Origin: Melampsora larici-populina 98AG31 | Lineage: Eukaryota; Basidiomycota; Pucciniomycetes; Pucciniales; Melampsoraceae | Assembly (NCBI RefSeq): GCF_000204055.1 | Contig: NW_006768808.1 | Location: 62,001-126,000 of the forward strand | DNA length: 64,000 bases | Direction of reading: 5' to 3' | Shown: positions 45,146 through 55,510 of the stretch, in pieces | Position numbering within the stretch: the first letter of the stretch is position 1 | Layout: every line of letters starts with the position of its first letter | Made by a program: the position numbers and the translations under genes | Notes under the pieces: generated by a model | Databases searched by the model: none | What the model was told of the DNA's origin: nothing | What the model saw: only the letters and a program-made list of their open reading frames with translations

Positions 45146-45371
45146 ACAGGTAGGCCAGCTTGCGACTGAGGAAAAGGAAATCAAAAGAGAATTAGAAGAA
45201 GTTGAAAATGGTGATAGCGTTGAAATCAGAGAAAATTACAGTCAATCCAGATTTCAAAGTGTGCGACAGGTAGGCCAGATTGCGACTGAGGAAAAGGAAA
45301 TCAAAAGAAAAATAATTAGACACTGGAAATGGTGATAGCGTTGAAATCAGAGAAAATTACAGTCAAGCCAG
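45146..45371. repeat. Tandem repeat, period 120 bp, between transposase and companion gene
   Basis: CAGGTAGGCCAGMTTGCGAC starts at 45147 and 45267, followed in both by GGAAATCAAAAGA and GCGTTGAAATCAGAGAAAAT. It lies just upstream of the transposase start, so it is probably in the promoter or 5' leader. Confidence 0.88.
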
Positions 45372-46079
45372 GGGATTTTGTTACTAATCTAGGGACTCAA
45401 GGCAGAGATGAGTAGGGAGCAATTGCAAAGACTGTGAGGTGCATATATATAATAAATGTGTCTCGTATCACTGTTGAAAGAGCCTGTGGCTCAATGCACG
45501 ACTGAAAACAAAGCTAAGAAAAATTGAAACAAAAATATTAGTTTGAATCAATCATCTTACAAAACCATTCTTAGCTGATAACACTACATCATGGTATGCA
45601 CGATTTGCTCTGTTCCCGCAAAGTCAATTCACAAACTCCCTTTCAAACTATCTTTCATTTCATAAAGACAAAATCAAGTATTGATTGAACATATAACTAA
45701 GTCTACATACGCGTCATGTGTCAATGGTGGAGATGAGATATCATCCTGATGTGATCTGTTAGAAGCTAATTCTTACGTATTTAGCACAGGAATAGTCTGA
45801 TGCAATCTGATAGAACCAATTCTTACACTCAAGAAAAATCTGATCCAATGTGATAGGAACTGGCGATACACATCGACAGCCATTGCTGTACAGATTGAAA
45901 GCGAGGATAAAAAAACTAGGGTCCAGAAAAGCCACAGGATCGAACAGGATCGAACCAAACATGTGCGTAGATGATTAGGCCAACTGAGTGATGCAACCTA
46001 CCAACAAAGCAGAGGATGAAGTTAGTTGTTCATTCATATCCACAACAAAGCGAGAGCAAGTGAGATTTAGTGATATACC
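45372..46079. other. Intergenic, short repeats only
   Basis: No gene. A degenerate repeat around GTGATCTGWTAGAA...AATTCTTAC recurs at about 45755, 45800 and 45845. Confidence 0.5.
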
Positions 46080-46925
46080 TCAAACTTCGGTGTCCATCAT
46101 CTCGGCAACTACAGAGTAATGGTACCCCTCGATAATAGAAAGGGGTGGCACTTTTTCATCGCGAACAAATTTGATGTACAAGTTGGCAAGAATTGGTTGG
46201 GTCATTGCAATTGAATGTACAAAGATTTGCGGAGCGTGGCACTGTATCGCGAATCGTAAGTTCTCAATCGGGGTTTGACACGCCTTGGCAGCTGACATAA
46301 TCATAGGCTTGCAAGTGAATTCGTGATTGGCCGGAAGAAACAAATCCTTATCAACATGTGCTTTGGATAGTATAAGTAATTGATCAATACGGGAGCCGTC
46401 ACGGATCTCAGCCTTAGGGTCTGCGGCTAAAATTGCGCCGATTAGCATTCCACGTGTGGTGCGACGATGGAGCGGGTCAAAATCTAAGTTCACGTCTGGC
46501 GACTTAGTAGTTTCTGGTGCAGGTGGGTCGATAAGGAACGGGACTAATTTTGGTCGTACATCCTCTAGGAAAGCCTTGAGCAAATTAGCTTTGGGGTGAG
46601 ACGGGCGGGATGAGGTTTTTGGATTAAAGTGAAACAACACTTGATAGTAAGTGAGGTTTAGAACACTTTTCGATTTTGTCTCAAAATCACGTTCGAGGAA
46701 GACTTTGAGAGTCTCGGGAAGGGTCGAGATCTTGGCCGCGACTTCGGGATCGACTTCGGCATTTGGACTGGCGTAGGATGGAGCAGGCTCAGATTTGTTG
46801 ACTGTTGGCGGAATTGACTTAGCATCAAGGGTAGAGGTAGTGGCTCCAGGAGCGGTAGAGGTTGGAGAATTCATCTTCATATCAGGTGAGGAGGCCTTCG
46901 GGGATTTCGCTTTTGATTTGGCCAT
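46080..46925 (-). CDS. Companion protein of the CACTA element, 281 aa
   Basis: A single open frame begins at an ATG with a Lys/Ser/Pro-rich start (MAKSKAKSPKASSPDMKMNS), a likely nuclear signal. Then come a low-complexity stretch to about residue 65 and a folded part. The folded part is homologous to the protein at 50471-51537: LKVFLERDFETKSK with LKFVLEPNVNLDAR, HFNPKTSSRP with HFEPNVKTSS, LRFAIQCHAPQIFVHS with LRFALQGHIPDLFILS and LANLYIKFV with LINIYQHFI. It lies on the same strand, 960 bp upstream of the transposase start. Plant CACTA elements encode a second, non-catalytic DNA-binding protein (TNPA), and this gene could fill that role. That is an inference from position, not from sequence similarity. 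Confidence 0.72.
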   Translation of the reverse strand: MAKSKAKSPKASSPDMKMNSPTSTAPGATTSTLDAKSIPPTVNKSEPAPSYASPNAEVDPEVAAKISTLPETLKVFLERDFETKSKSVLNLTYYQVLFHFNPKTSSRPSHPKANLLKAFLEDVRPKLVPFLIDPPAPETTKSPDVNLDFDPLHRRTTRGMLIGAILAADPKAEIRDGSRIDQLLILSKAHVDKDLFLPANHEFTCKPMIMSAAKACQTPIENLRFAIQCHAPQIFVHSIAMTQPILANLYIKFVRDEKVPPLSIIEGYHYSVVAEMMDTEV

Positions 46926-47842
46926 AGCTTAACAATTGGAGCAAAGGAAAAGAAAAATGCGTCAACAAGACAAAGAAGGGACAAGCGAGCGCCGAGTTGG
47001 ACGATTAACGTACTGGTTGTGATTTGAAGACAGGGATATAGGGCAGCTATCAAGAAAGTTTTAAAGCCTGATCGAGTGGAGCAAAAAGCACCAATCAGTT
47101 CAGCAGGTATCCGGAATGGAAAGATAAGACATTGTACTTATATGAGAGATATCGTATTTGGTCGTATACAAGTGGGTTGCTGTTTGAGAAGGGATGATCA
47201 ACACATTTTCAATCAATTGCAAGCTGACTGTATAAACAAAGGGTTAACCATGAAGTTTGGGGCGGGCTTTTGATATACAGAAGCAGGAATGTGAGGATGA
47301 GGGTGACAACCACTTTGAAATTATTGTACCCTCAAAAACAAGTCATTCCATAATCGCAAAAAGAGGGTATTGGAGTTTTGAGTCCAGGAATGATCTTTCA
47401 ATGATCACACACTTAGGTAACGCCCACTAGTGCAACAAAGAAATGTCACCTGGTGACACTTACTTGGTTTGTCAATTTGTATTGAGCATGAATGGTGACA
47501 AAACAAAGAAGAACAATCGAGTGAAATTTGTTTGATCTCTATGACAGTCTTTGATCATGGGCTTAGCAACTAGTTATGTGGAGGAATTGTTTGGAAGGAT
47601 TTTGGAGACAGAAAAAAATCCAAAAGATTGTGAACACGTAGAGATTGCAAGAAGGGAAAAGCAAACTGATTGCGTATCATGAGCAGTGCCTTACAAGGTT
47701 TAAAATTGGTAGAGTATGAATAACATGCTGGATTATAGTATTGATGGAGTGAAATACTTGTCCTGTACTGAAATCTCACATAAATGAGAAAAGAAGGATA
47801 AAGAAAGCTAGACAATAATATTCTATGCAAGCGAGAATTTTG
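46926..47842. other. Right subterminal region, no gene
   Basis: AT-rich sequence that includes TTGTCCTGTACT at 47758-47769, in the same plus-strand orientation as near the left end. No recognisable gene. Confidence 0.5.
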
Positions 47843-47877
47843 TAAACCCATGCGAAAAGATGACTTTTTCTGTAGTG
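47843..47877 (-). repeat. Right terminal inverted repeat of the 21.8-kb element
   Basis: Read from 47877 inward it starts CACTACAGAAAAAGTCATCT and differs from the left end at three of 35 positions. The target copy GTA follows at 47878-47880. Confidence 0.9.
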
Positions 47878-47890
47878 GTAGAGTACGTAC

Positions 47891-49845
47891 TTTTTTTGTG
47901 AGATCGTTAAGTCGAGTGTTTGGAATCCCAATTGCTGACTTGGGTGGCTGGTATAACTTTGGTATTTGAAAGTCATTGTTTTCTGTGAGGTCACCATCCA
48001 GATTCAGATCATCGAGATCTTTCTCCTCTTCATTACAATCATCATCAGTCATCTTTTCCCATTCATCATGTTGTGTTTCATTTTCTGAGTCTTCATTAAC
48101 AATAGTCATATCTAATTCTTCTTCTTCTGGAATTGTAGCGAGAGTCTCGTGAATAGGAAAGGATCCAAGATGTGCCTTTTTAGTTGATTTCAACTTAGGT
48201 GGAGTAATTTCAATTGCTTTGAGCCCCGAGTTGACAATGAGTGCAATTTGATGACACATACATCAAATGTGCATCGTTTTGGCCTTCCATTCGAATTCCT
48301 CACCAGAATCAAGTGCAACCTGTGAAAGTCTCGTCTCGATTGCTCTAGCCATGGTAAAGTTATTACCACCTGAATCCGTTGTTTGAGCCAGCAAGTGTGA
48401 TCATTAATAAAACTCAAGTCAGCCAGCAATCTAATTGGAAAGTGAAATTTACATAAAAGAAACTTATTTTGGGATATAGCTTATGCTTCCGTAGAAGATT
48501 GATTAATGGCTCAGCAAGCCACTCGCCATTATGATACCATGCTATGAGTTTGAAACCGAGATGTTGGGAGAAATACTCCCAATTGTTATTGATGTAAGTG
48601 ATAGAGTAACTTGAAAATCCGAATCGACTTCCCTTGCTGGTCCAGGCATCTTGTATGATCGTGAATTTACTGGTTAAGTTCTACAAAGGTTGTTAAATGT
48701 CAATATGGATACTTTGATACTTAAATGGATGGTATTTGCACTTACAGAAAGAGAATCAAAAAGAGCGTTCTTTAATGAAATATAGAGACGATGACCTTGT
48801 GTAGCAAACCAAGTTCGGCCATGAACTTCGGCCTCAATGTTGGCGTATCTGAAAGCAGCTTGTAAGATTCTATTTTCGGCATGTCTCCAGGGTATTGCTT
48901 TATTGATCATCCATAAAACCAAAATCTGATTGAAAGTCTTCTTGTTGAACTTTCCAACCTTCCGAGCCAAAGCAACATCTATCTTCTCATCATCAAGAAT
49001 ATCTTCACCTCGAGTTTCGATACCAGTTGGTGGAAGTTGAGCGCCAGCAGCAATAGTCTTGACGCGGCCTGTGCAGCCTGGGTTCCCGGACTTTCCACCC
49101 TGAGTTGAACCATCTTGATGTGCCAATAAGTTGGTTTCCGAGCTTATTGCCCCACAAACAGTCTTTGGTTTATTGTCTGCTCCTGTACACCATTTACAAG
49201 GAAAGGAGTTACCACGTCGGGTAGGATCCTACATCAAATGATAAAGATCTTCATATAATAAGCCACAATCAACTTGAATCCATCTGTTAGACAATACTCA
49301 CATCCTTATCACCATGAAATGGGTCTTCAAAGTAAAGATAGATGTCATCAAACACAGATTTTGAAGTGCTGGAATCGGGTTGAACTTTTGAGTTTTCCTC
49401 ATCAGAGTCTTGTTGAAGATTGATATCGTTAGGCCTAAGGATTGATTCACGGATTGGTGCTGACTGTATTAGAAGGATCAAATCACTTGGATTAGTACAT
49501 CCAGAATGAAGTAAGTCCAAGAACTATCTCTCACCTGAGCTGCCTGCTTTGCTCGTTTGGGACCTGTCAATTTTTTTTAATTACTTGCTCCTTTACTACA
49601 TTTTTTTTCTGAACCTTTGAATTATGTTGGATTTTGTCATTGCTCAATACAGAAGCTGATCTTTGCCTTGATTTGATTGTCCTCGGCTGTGAGTTTGGTA
49701 AATTATTTGATGGGCCTTGAGATGTATCAAAGCTAGAAGCTTGAATTGAGCCAATTCGTGATGAGCGTCGACGGAGGAGAGTGGGGCGTTGAATTGTATC
49801 TTCCCTTGAAGGTTCTCCAGGAGGATCAGAGGAGTCAGACAACAT
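47891..49845 (-). pseudogene. hAT transposase, N-terminal half (separated from its C-terminus)
   Basis: Exons 49228-48746, 48680-48464 and 48369-47891 join in phase, preceded by 49463-49302 and probably 49563-49535 and a first exon from the ATG at 49845. The product has a BED-type zinc-finger region (SFPCKWC...LLAHQDG), FNQILVLWMINKAIPW, the catalytic-type block FTIIQDAWTSKGSRFGFSSY and CHQIALIVNSGLKAI, ending DLTKK at a donor site GTACGTACT. A TGA at 48263-48265 interrupts HI-CMCHQ where Arg is usual, so the copy is probably dead. The remaining domains lie at 24663-26041. The boundary of the first exon is unresolved. Confidence 0.85.
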
Positions 49846-49909
49846 TGATGAAGTATTGTGTGATTGATGGAGTGTAGTTGATTAAACTTGGTACCAAGAC
49901 TCTGATACT

Positions 49910-50110
49910 GGTAAAGCAGTGATATACTGCATTACTATACTGTAGTTTTTAATACTATACTTACTCGAGTATAGTATATTACAAGTGGTCAGATACTATA
50001 CATACTCAAGTATAGTATATTACACGTGGTCAGATACTATACTGTCCAAGTAAAGTATATTAAAATTTGATACTATACTACAGTATCAAAATACTGTATA
50101 GTATAGTGGC
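49910..50110. repeat. Array of palindromic GTATAGTATATTAC units
   Basis: Three or more units of the form GATACTATAC...CRAGTATAGTATATTAC and a final imperfect hairpin (ATACTATACTACAGTAT / ATACTGTATAGTAT). GTGGTCAGATACTATAC recurs at about 49985 and 50024. The array lies 65 bp upstream of the hAT start codon and shares CAAGTATAGT with 24411-24532, so it may be the hAT element's subterminal repeat zone. Confidence 0.7.
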
Positions 50111-50317
50111 CGTGTTGCTCTCAGCGGACCCTTGATTTCAGGCTGGAAACACACAAACCGCTATTGCAAGACATGAATGTTTGGGTGAGTTTCTAAACTA
50201 CATTCCTGCCATGAGTTTCAGGACATCAATCACCAGTCACTGAGCTTACCCTAGATCCTTCCGCCCAACTGGACAACACCGGTGCAGATTGCGGCCCCCC
50301 GTTACAGGCCAGATTTG

Positions 50318-50325
50318 TATAAAAG
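50318..50325 (+). promoter_or_regulatory. TATA box of the companion-family gene
   Basis: TATAAAAG lies 146 bp upstream of the ATG at 50471, a reasonable distance for a fungal promoter with a 5' leader. No experimental support. Confidence 0.45.
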
Positions 50326-50470
50326 ACGGCGAGCTAGCCACCTTGGTTACCCCAACATCCACACAAGCTTGACCAATTTCACAAGGCCTTGTGTGTGCCT
50401 GTTCATTATTGCATCCTTGTCTTGACATTCCTTCTTTAGCTGACACGTTTTTTGTATCACAGAGGCCATC

Positions 50471-51537
50471 ATGCCTTCCGCACGTGGTCACACTACACCT
50501 CAAAGCTACCCCCATGTCTCTTCGAACACCAACAGCCCAGAAACTCTTATGAGTTCCACACCCCCCGTTACCCCCGCTTTGCCTCAGACATCCCTTGCCA
50601 CTCCAAACCACGACTCTGTTATCAAGCGCAAGTTCCAATGTCTCCCAATTCGCTTGAAATTTGTTCTGGAACCCAATGTCAACTTGGATGCTAGATCAAC
50701 CACCAAGGCTCTCATTGAACAATTCATCAATCATTTTGAACCCAATGTGAAGACTTCATCCCTTGCAAAAGCAGCCCTCAAGAATCTTTTCTATCAACAT
50801 GTCTCACCGGTCATCAGGCAGCACTCTTCAGTCATCAACAGTTTGAATGCAACCCCAGTTTCCTCACCCTCACATGCCAACGGGTCTACTAGGGCGCTTC
50901 ACTTCAACAAATACGCCCATGCTTTTGACCCTTTGTTTGATCCTAACCATCACACCAGCACTAAGAAGGTCCTTCATGCTGCAGTCCAACACAAATCTCC
51001 CAACAAAGCACTTGCTCCTTTGAATTTGATCAAGAAACCAGATTCAATTGAACTCTTCAAACGCTATGTACACACAGCCCCCGCCTGTTGTCCACATTTC
51101 TCTGCTATTCCTCCTGTGCTCGAGGCTTCCGAACTTCCAGGCCAAACAAAGGACAAATTACGCTTTGCCCTACAAGGGCACATCCCTGACCTATTCATCC
51201 TGTCCCATGTCAACAAGTTTGCCCTCATCAACATCTACCAACACTTCATATTGGGCGTGCCTGATGCAGATGGCGACATTGCCCAAGATCAAGTCAATTT
51301 TTTTCTGTTCGACAACCCAAGCCATCAAGTAAGCTTCTTCCATTCTCACCTACACACTGATTCTCTCAATCTGACCTACACATCTTCCACCTCAGCACTT
51401 CCAAAGTGCATTGTAAGTTGCCGTCTATCAACTGTTCATAGGTAAGAATTCCCAACACATCAACACAAATGTTCTCAATACTCATAGCGCTTCTTTTATT
51501 GCCGCAGTTTCCAAATAGATCGCTGGGAAAGAACTAA
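50471..51537 (+). CDS. Companion-family protein, second copy, 323 aa
   Basis: Exons 50471-51412 and 51508-51537, joined in phase (donor GTAAGTTGCC), ending FPNRSLGKN. The N-terminus is Ser/Thr/Pro-rich (about 50 residues). The folded part is homologous to the protein at 46080-46925 through LKFVLEPNVN, FDPLFDPN...TSTKKVLHAAV and LRFALQGHIPDLFILSHVNK. No transposase lies immediately next to it; the closest is at 57928-61211 on the other strand. It lies between the split hAT gene and a CACTAG-starting repeat at 51657. It could be the remnant of another CACTA element or a host gene from which the family came. Function unknown. Confidence 0.75.
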
Positions 51538-51656
51538 CTTTGTAGTCACTCAAAGGCACAGTCCCACTTGTTGAATCTCATGTCCGTCTTGTCCTGGAAC
51601 ATTTAGTCGTGGCGAATTTGAGAAACAGCATATTTGTCGAGATACTTATAAGTAGA

Positions 51657-51686
51657 CACTAGCACAACTGGGCGGCGGGCGCCACA
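51657..51686 (+). repeat. CACTAGCACAAYTGGGCGGC motif, copy 2
   Basis: CACTAGCACAACTGGGCGGC then GGGCGCCACA, 27 of 30 bp identical to 5155-5184. It starts with CACTA and could be a left terminus of an element extending rightwards, but no inverted partner is in the window. Confidence 0.45.
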
Positions 51687-51937
51687 TCAAAGTCTTACAT
51701 TAGCCTGATCCCCTGACATTCTTCTTATGTAGAAAAATATTACCAGTGTTTGACCAAGTCCCAATCCCATCATTTTTTGTCCATTACGGATTGTAAAGTG
51801 GCTTCCAAAATGACACACCCACCTCATCATACTCAAATGAACACATTGCGGACATAGTATCTTCACATACTAAGATCTAGTGAACACTGTAAATGTTGAC
51901 CAAGTGACTGACAAAACAGTATCATGAAATCATATTT

Positions 51938-52700
51938 CACTACGCCAAATTGAAAATTTACCGCTGAGTTTAGAAAATTGAGAAGACATAGAAAATTATG
52001 GAAAATCTGGGAGGGGTCAGAAAAATATGAAAAAATATTGGTTGGGCCCTTTGGTGCATTCCAATCATCTGGCATATTTTTTCATATTTTTACAACCACA
52101 ATGCAAATAATGTCAGAAACCCAATTTTGGTCCAAAACTGGCAGGTAGAGAGACAGTGACCTTGCAACACCAACAAAATCATCAATTTTTCTCCAACACA
52201 TGTAATGTCTTGACATTCTGAATTCCACATTCTGGATCTACAGTTTGTGTGCACAAAAAAGCTGTGTGTCTCCAATAATGGGTGAGATATATCAAGAGAC
52301 GTACACAGCAGAAACCATATATAAGCATAGAAGTCATAACTACAATGGCTTCAGCACCTTAATAAACCTTGTAGAGACATCATGCGGCTTCCATAAATTG
52401 CAAGTGTTCAGATGATTGAATAAAAATACTCATATTTTTGTGCTTGGAGGTTTTTGCCCAAATATTGCTAGTTTTGGACCAAATTTGAGTTTCTGACATA
52501 ATATCCCCTGTGAGCATTTTGGTTTGCGGAGACTTCTAAAATCATGGCAAAAATATGCTAAAATATGCAAAATGAGGGGACAGCACCCATGAATTGAATC
52601 ATTATTTTTTCCAATTTTTCTGACCTCCCCTGTATTGGTGATATTTTTCTACAGTTTCAATTTTCTGAACTCAGCGGTAAATTAGTGATCTGGCGTAGTG
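51938..52700. mobile_element. 763-bp non-autonomous CACTA-type element, TSD TTT
   Basis: Ends CACTACGCCA and TGGCGTAGTG are exact inverted repeats, flanked by TTT on both sides (51935-51937 and 52701-52703). Inner parts match too (TTTACCGCTGAGTT, AGAAAATTGA, GGTCAGAAAAAT). There is no coding capacity. The 3-bp duplication and CACTA start place it in the CACTA/EnSpm group. Its termini differ from those of the 21.8-kb element beyond the first 6-7 bp, so another transposase moved it. Confidence 0.85.
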
Positions 52701-54553
52701 TTTACATGAGAAGGCAGAATAATGTGTGCAAGCATTTGCAGGCAAGACACAACACCAATTGACTCAGACAGGTATGTGTTTGGGGCCAGCCGACTGAGCT
52801 GAAGAGGTATTTTTTGTGCAAGTGCTTGTCTAAACCAATTGGGGTAACAAACATTTACAATCAACACTCCCTATGGAGAGTCTCTGTCTTGGTTTTTTGT
52901 AACCAAAATATGTTCAAGACTTCCATCTACAATTTGTGGGTTCAATACTTTTGTTGTCTGCTTGTTCTTATTCTTATTCAACTCAGGCATATAATATGTA
53001 TCAAACTTTTGAATTACAAAACTAAAAAATCCTCAACATAATCATAATTCAAAAAGTTGATAACCTCTTCCAAACTTTACAAAAGAAAAAACACAATGAT
53101 CACACAAAGAGACCAATCTTCATTTTTTTACTCACCTCCAACACTCAGGTCTTCTTCTTAAAACATCACAAACTTCATCTATACCCAACCCATTCCCATC
53201 AATCTGCAACTCCTTTCTGTTAATTTCATCATCCATGACTTGTTCTTCATCAAAACAAACTATCCAGGCAATCATATTTAATTTCTTTTCACCTTTATTA
53301 TGTGAAATAATTTACAAAGATAAAAAATGAATGGCATCAAATAATCATTGCCAACTGATTTCACAAACCTTCATGTTTTCTTTTACCACATTAATCCAAC
53401 ATTTTTCAAAATCAAACTTTGATTGATGAACTCCATACAAAATTGTAGATCTGATTCCAATCCAATTTAGTTTTATCCATTCTTGACTGATCTCCAGGTA
53501 TGATTCTTGTTTTCTTTTATGAATTGATGTACTGATTGATTCAATTGAATGAGTCCAGGTTGTAGATGGTTTAATGAATTTGGGTGATCAGTTCAATTTT
53601 TGTCAACGTTCTTCTTCTTCTGGGTAGTATTGAGTTCTACATACCTTCATCCAAAAATGAAACAAATGAAAAAACAAAAACAAAAAAAGCTCGAAAATCC
53701 GGACTCAAAGTTTTAAATATTGTCCTTTATTTCAAAATTGTATGGAAATCAATTTTTGATAACTTACTTCCAAATATGGGGTTTAAGCTCTGATGAAAGA
53801 ACTCTACTTCAATCTTTATCTGCTCAAGCTTTACAACTTTCTGGAAAGGTTTCAACTTTTTCAATGAAGGGATCAAAAATCAACTCACAACTTCCATTAA
53901 ATCCAATCCTTTCAATTATTTCATTCAACTCCTGTGAAACTTCCAAAGATGAAGTTTGTTCTCAATTTGATTTCATCAAAAAATTCAACATGAAATTAAA
54001 CCAAAAATTTGAATTATCAGAATTTGTTTTTGATAAATGTAAAAATGACTTACAAGATCATCATTCCATTGAGGAGAAACACTCAACATCCATTCCCAAC
54101 TAACAGAATCCCTAACCAAGTTCAAACCCCCAGCTTGGCTGATCCCTTTATTCTTTTCACAACTTCAAAATTGTACTGATACTGAATATTTAACTAATCC
54201 AATTCAGCCATATTGTGATTCAAACACATTTCAAGCAATCAAAATTTTATGATACTTATCTCAAATTAATCTCAATTGTAATTCAATTAGAAATCTTATT
54301 TGATTTTGATTTTCCATATTCTTTTGAATTCATAATTTTAATTCCAGTCTCTTCAAAAACCAATTGATATAAGAACCAAATACTCAGTCTATTTATATGA
54401 AACAAAATTGAGAAAACAGGAAAAAAAATTGGTGCAAAAAACTTTACATTGATTTTTGCTACAAACCGACCCTCAAACCAAGTTCCATTTGCTAAAACCA
54501 CTTCAACAGTACCACACCAATTTTCATTCTTAAAACAATAAGATTGACATTTA
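52701..54553. other. AT-rich region with only weak frames
   Basis: The longest frame, 53720-54103 plus (127 codons, SDERTLLQSLSAQALQLSGK, CKNDLQDHHSIEEKHS), has a plausible composition but no recognisable family and no ATG context I can defend. It may be an exon of an unrecognised gene. Confidence 0.3.
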
Positions 54554-54784
54554 TGGGATACAAAGTTGAATCCGGGAACGGTCCCGGATTTTTTTCCGAA
54601 TTTCCAAATTTCCAAATCGAGTTGAAATTTGGGAAAAAAGAGGTGTAATGGCGGATGGAGCAACCGGGGATTCAAAGTTAAAAAAATCCGGATTTTTTCC
54701 CAATATCCAAACTACCGCTAAACACGGTATTTGGAAATTTGGGAAAAAATCCGGGACCGTTCCCGGATTCAACTTTGTATCCCA
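54554..54784. mobile_element. 231-bp MITE with long inverted ends, TSD TA
   Basis: TGGGATACAAAGTTGAATCC plus GGGAACGGTCCCGGAT at the left is mirrored at the right. TA flanks both sides (54552-54553 and 54785-54786). The interior again repeats CCAAATTTCC in inverted form. TA duplication and size fit Tc1/mariner-type MITEs. Confidence 0.82.
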
Positions 54785-55313
54785 TAATTGAAGAAAAGGT
54801 TGAAATCCATATTCTTGATAGGTATCCCACATTCACTGGGTTTCACAAACCCAAGATGTATAACATTTTTACAATATCCAGACTCAGATGAACCCTCATG
54901 TGACCACTAACATATCAATTTTGAGTTTGTAGTCCTTTTCCTTCTTTTGCTGGTCAATTTTCAATTCAACTAAAGGAAAACAGAGAGTCTTGTGAAGGCC
55001 TTTGAAGTTTATCAATCATCTTGAATATTGATTTGAAGTTATCTTGAAATTGACTGCTTTTAAATAGTTTCAACTCAATCAATCCCTTCAGCGTTGAGAT
55101 ATCTTGTCAACATGTGAATTGGATCACTACTCCTTTTCAACTCTTTGTTTGCTTGATGACTTTGATGGTACATGTGGGGAATGTATTCAGGGTCTTTGAT
55201 CAATATGAAATAAGTAGATTTGAGCAAGATTTTGATGGCAGATGTGTAGATGGTTTTGATTGGGGTTTTTAAAATGATAAATTAATCGTTTCATGAAGAT
55301 TTTTTGATCTATA
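54785..55313. other. No recognisable gene
   Basis: AT-rich sequence with no motif or repeat of note. Confidence 0.4.
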
Positions 55314-55510
55314 GTGCATTACACTGCAAATATAATGTATTTTTCCCAGGTGAAAAATGATTACATTTATTTCACAAAATGATTAAAAATGCATTAATTC
55401 TGCATTAATTCTGCATTTTTCTGCATTAATTCTGCATTATTAATCATTTTGTGCATTAATGTCAATCATTTTTCACCTTGGAAAAATACATTATTTTTGT
55501 GCATTACAAA
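55314..55510. repeat. Imperfect inverted repeat with TTCTGCATTAA iterations
   Basis: ATGTATTTTTCCCAGGTGAA and AAAATGATTACATT at the left are mirrored by TTCACCTTGGAAAAATACAT at the right. The centre has four TCTGCATTAA/TTTTCTGCATT units. Possibly a MITE, but the outer ends do not match perfectly. Confidence 0.6.

Larger units (their letters stand above)
26078..47877. mobile_element. 21.8-kb CACTA-type transposon carrying a transposase and cargo genes
   Basis: Both ends carry a 35-bp inverted repeat with three mismatches, starting CACTACARAAAAAGTCAT, flanked on each side by GTA (26075-26077 and 47878-47880). CACTA termini and a 3-bp duplication define the CACTA/EnSpm (CMC) superfamily. The element sits in an intron of a hAT transposase gene; its removal rejoins that gene in phase. 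Inside, in order, are a helical-family gene (minus), a 435-aa gene (plus), a 113-aa gene (minus), a second helical-family gene (plus), an 864-aa gene (plus), a third helical-family gene (plus), a Sec14-like fragment (minus), a TNP2/Plavaka-like transposase (minus) and a companion gene (minus). A subterminal word TTGTCCTGTACT occurs at 26205-26216 and 47758-47769. The size includes 925 N. Confidence 0.85.

Noticed and set aside
47570..47890. Extension of the hAT N-terminal frame through KKVRTLPLQKKSSF
   Set aside because: This part reads through the donor site and the terminus of the large element; the true exon ends at 47891.
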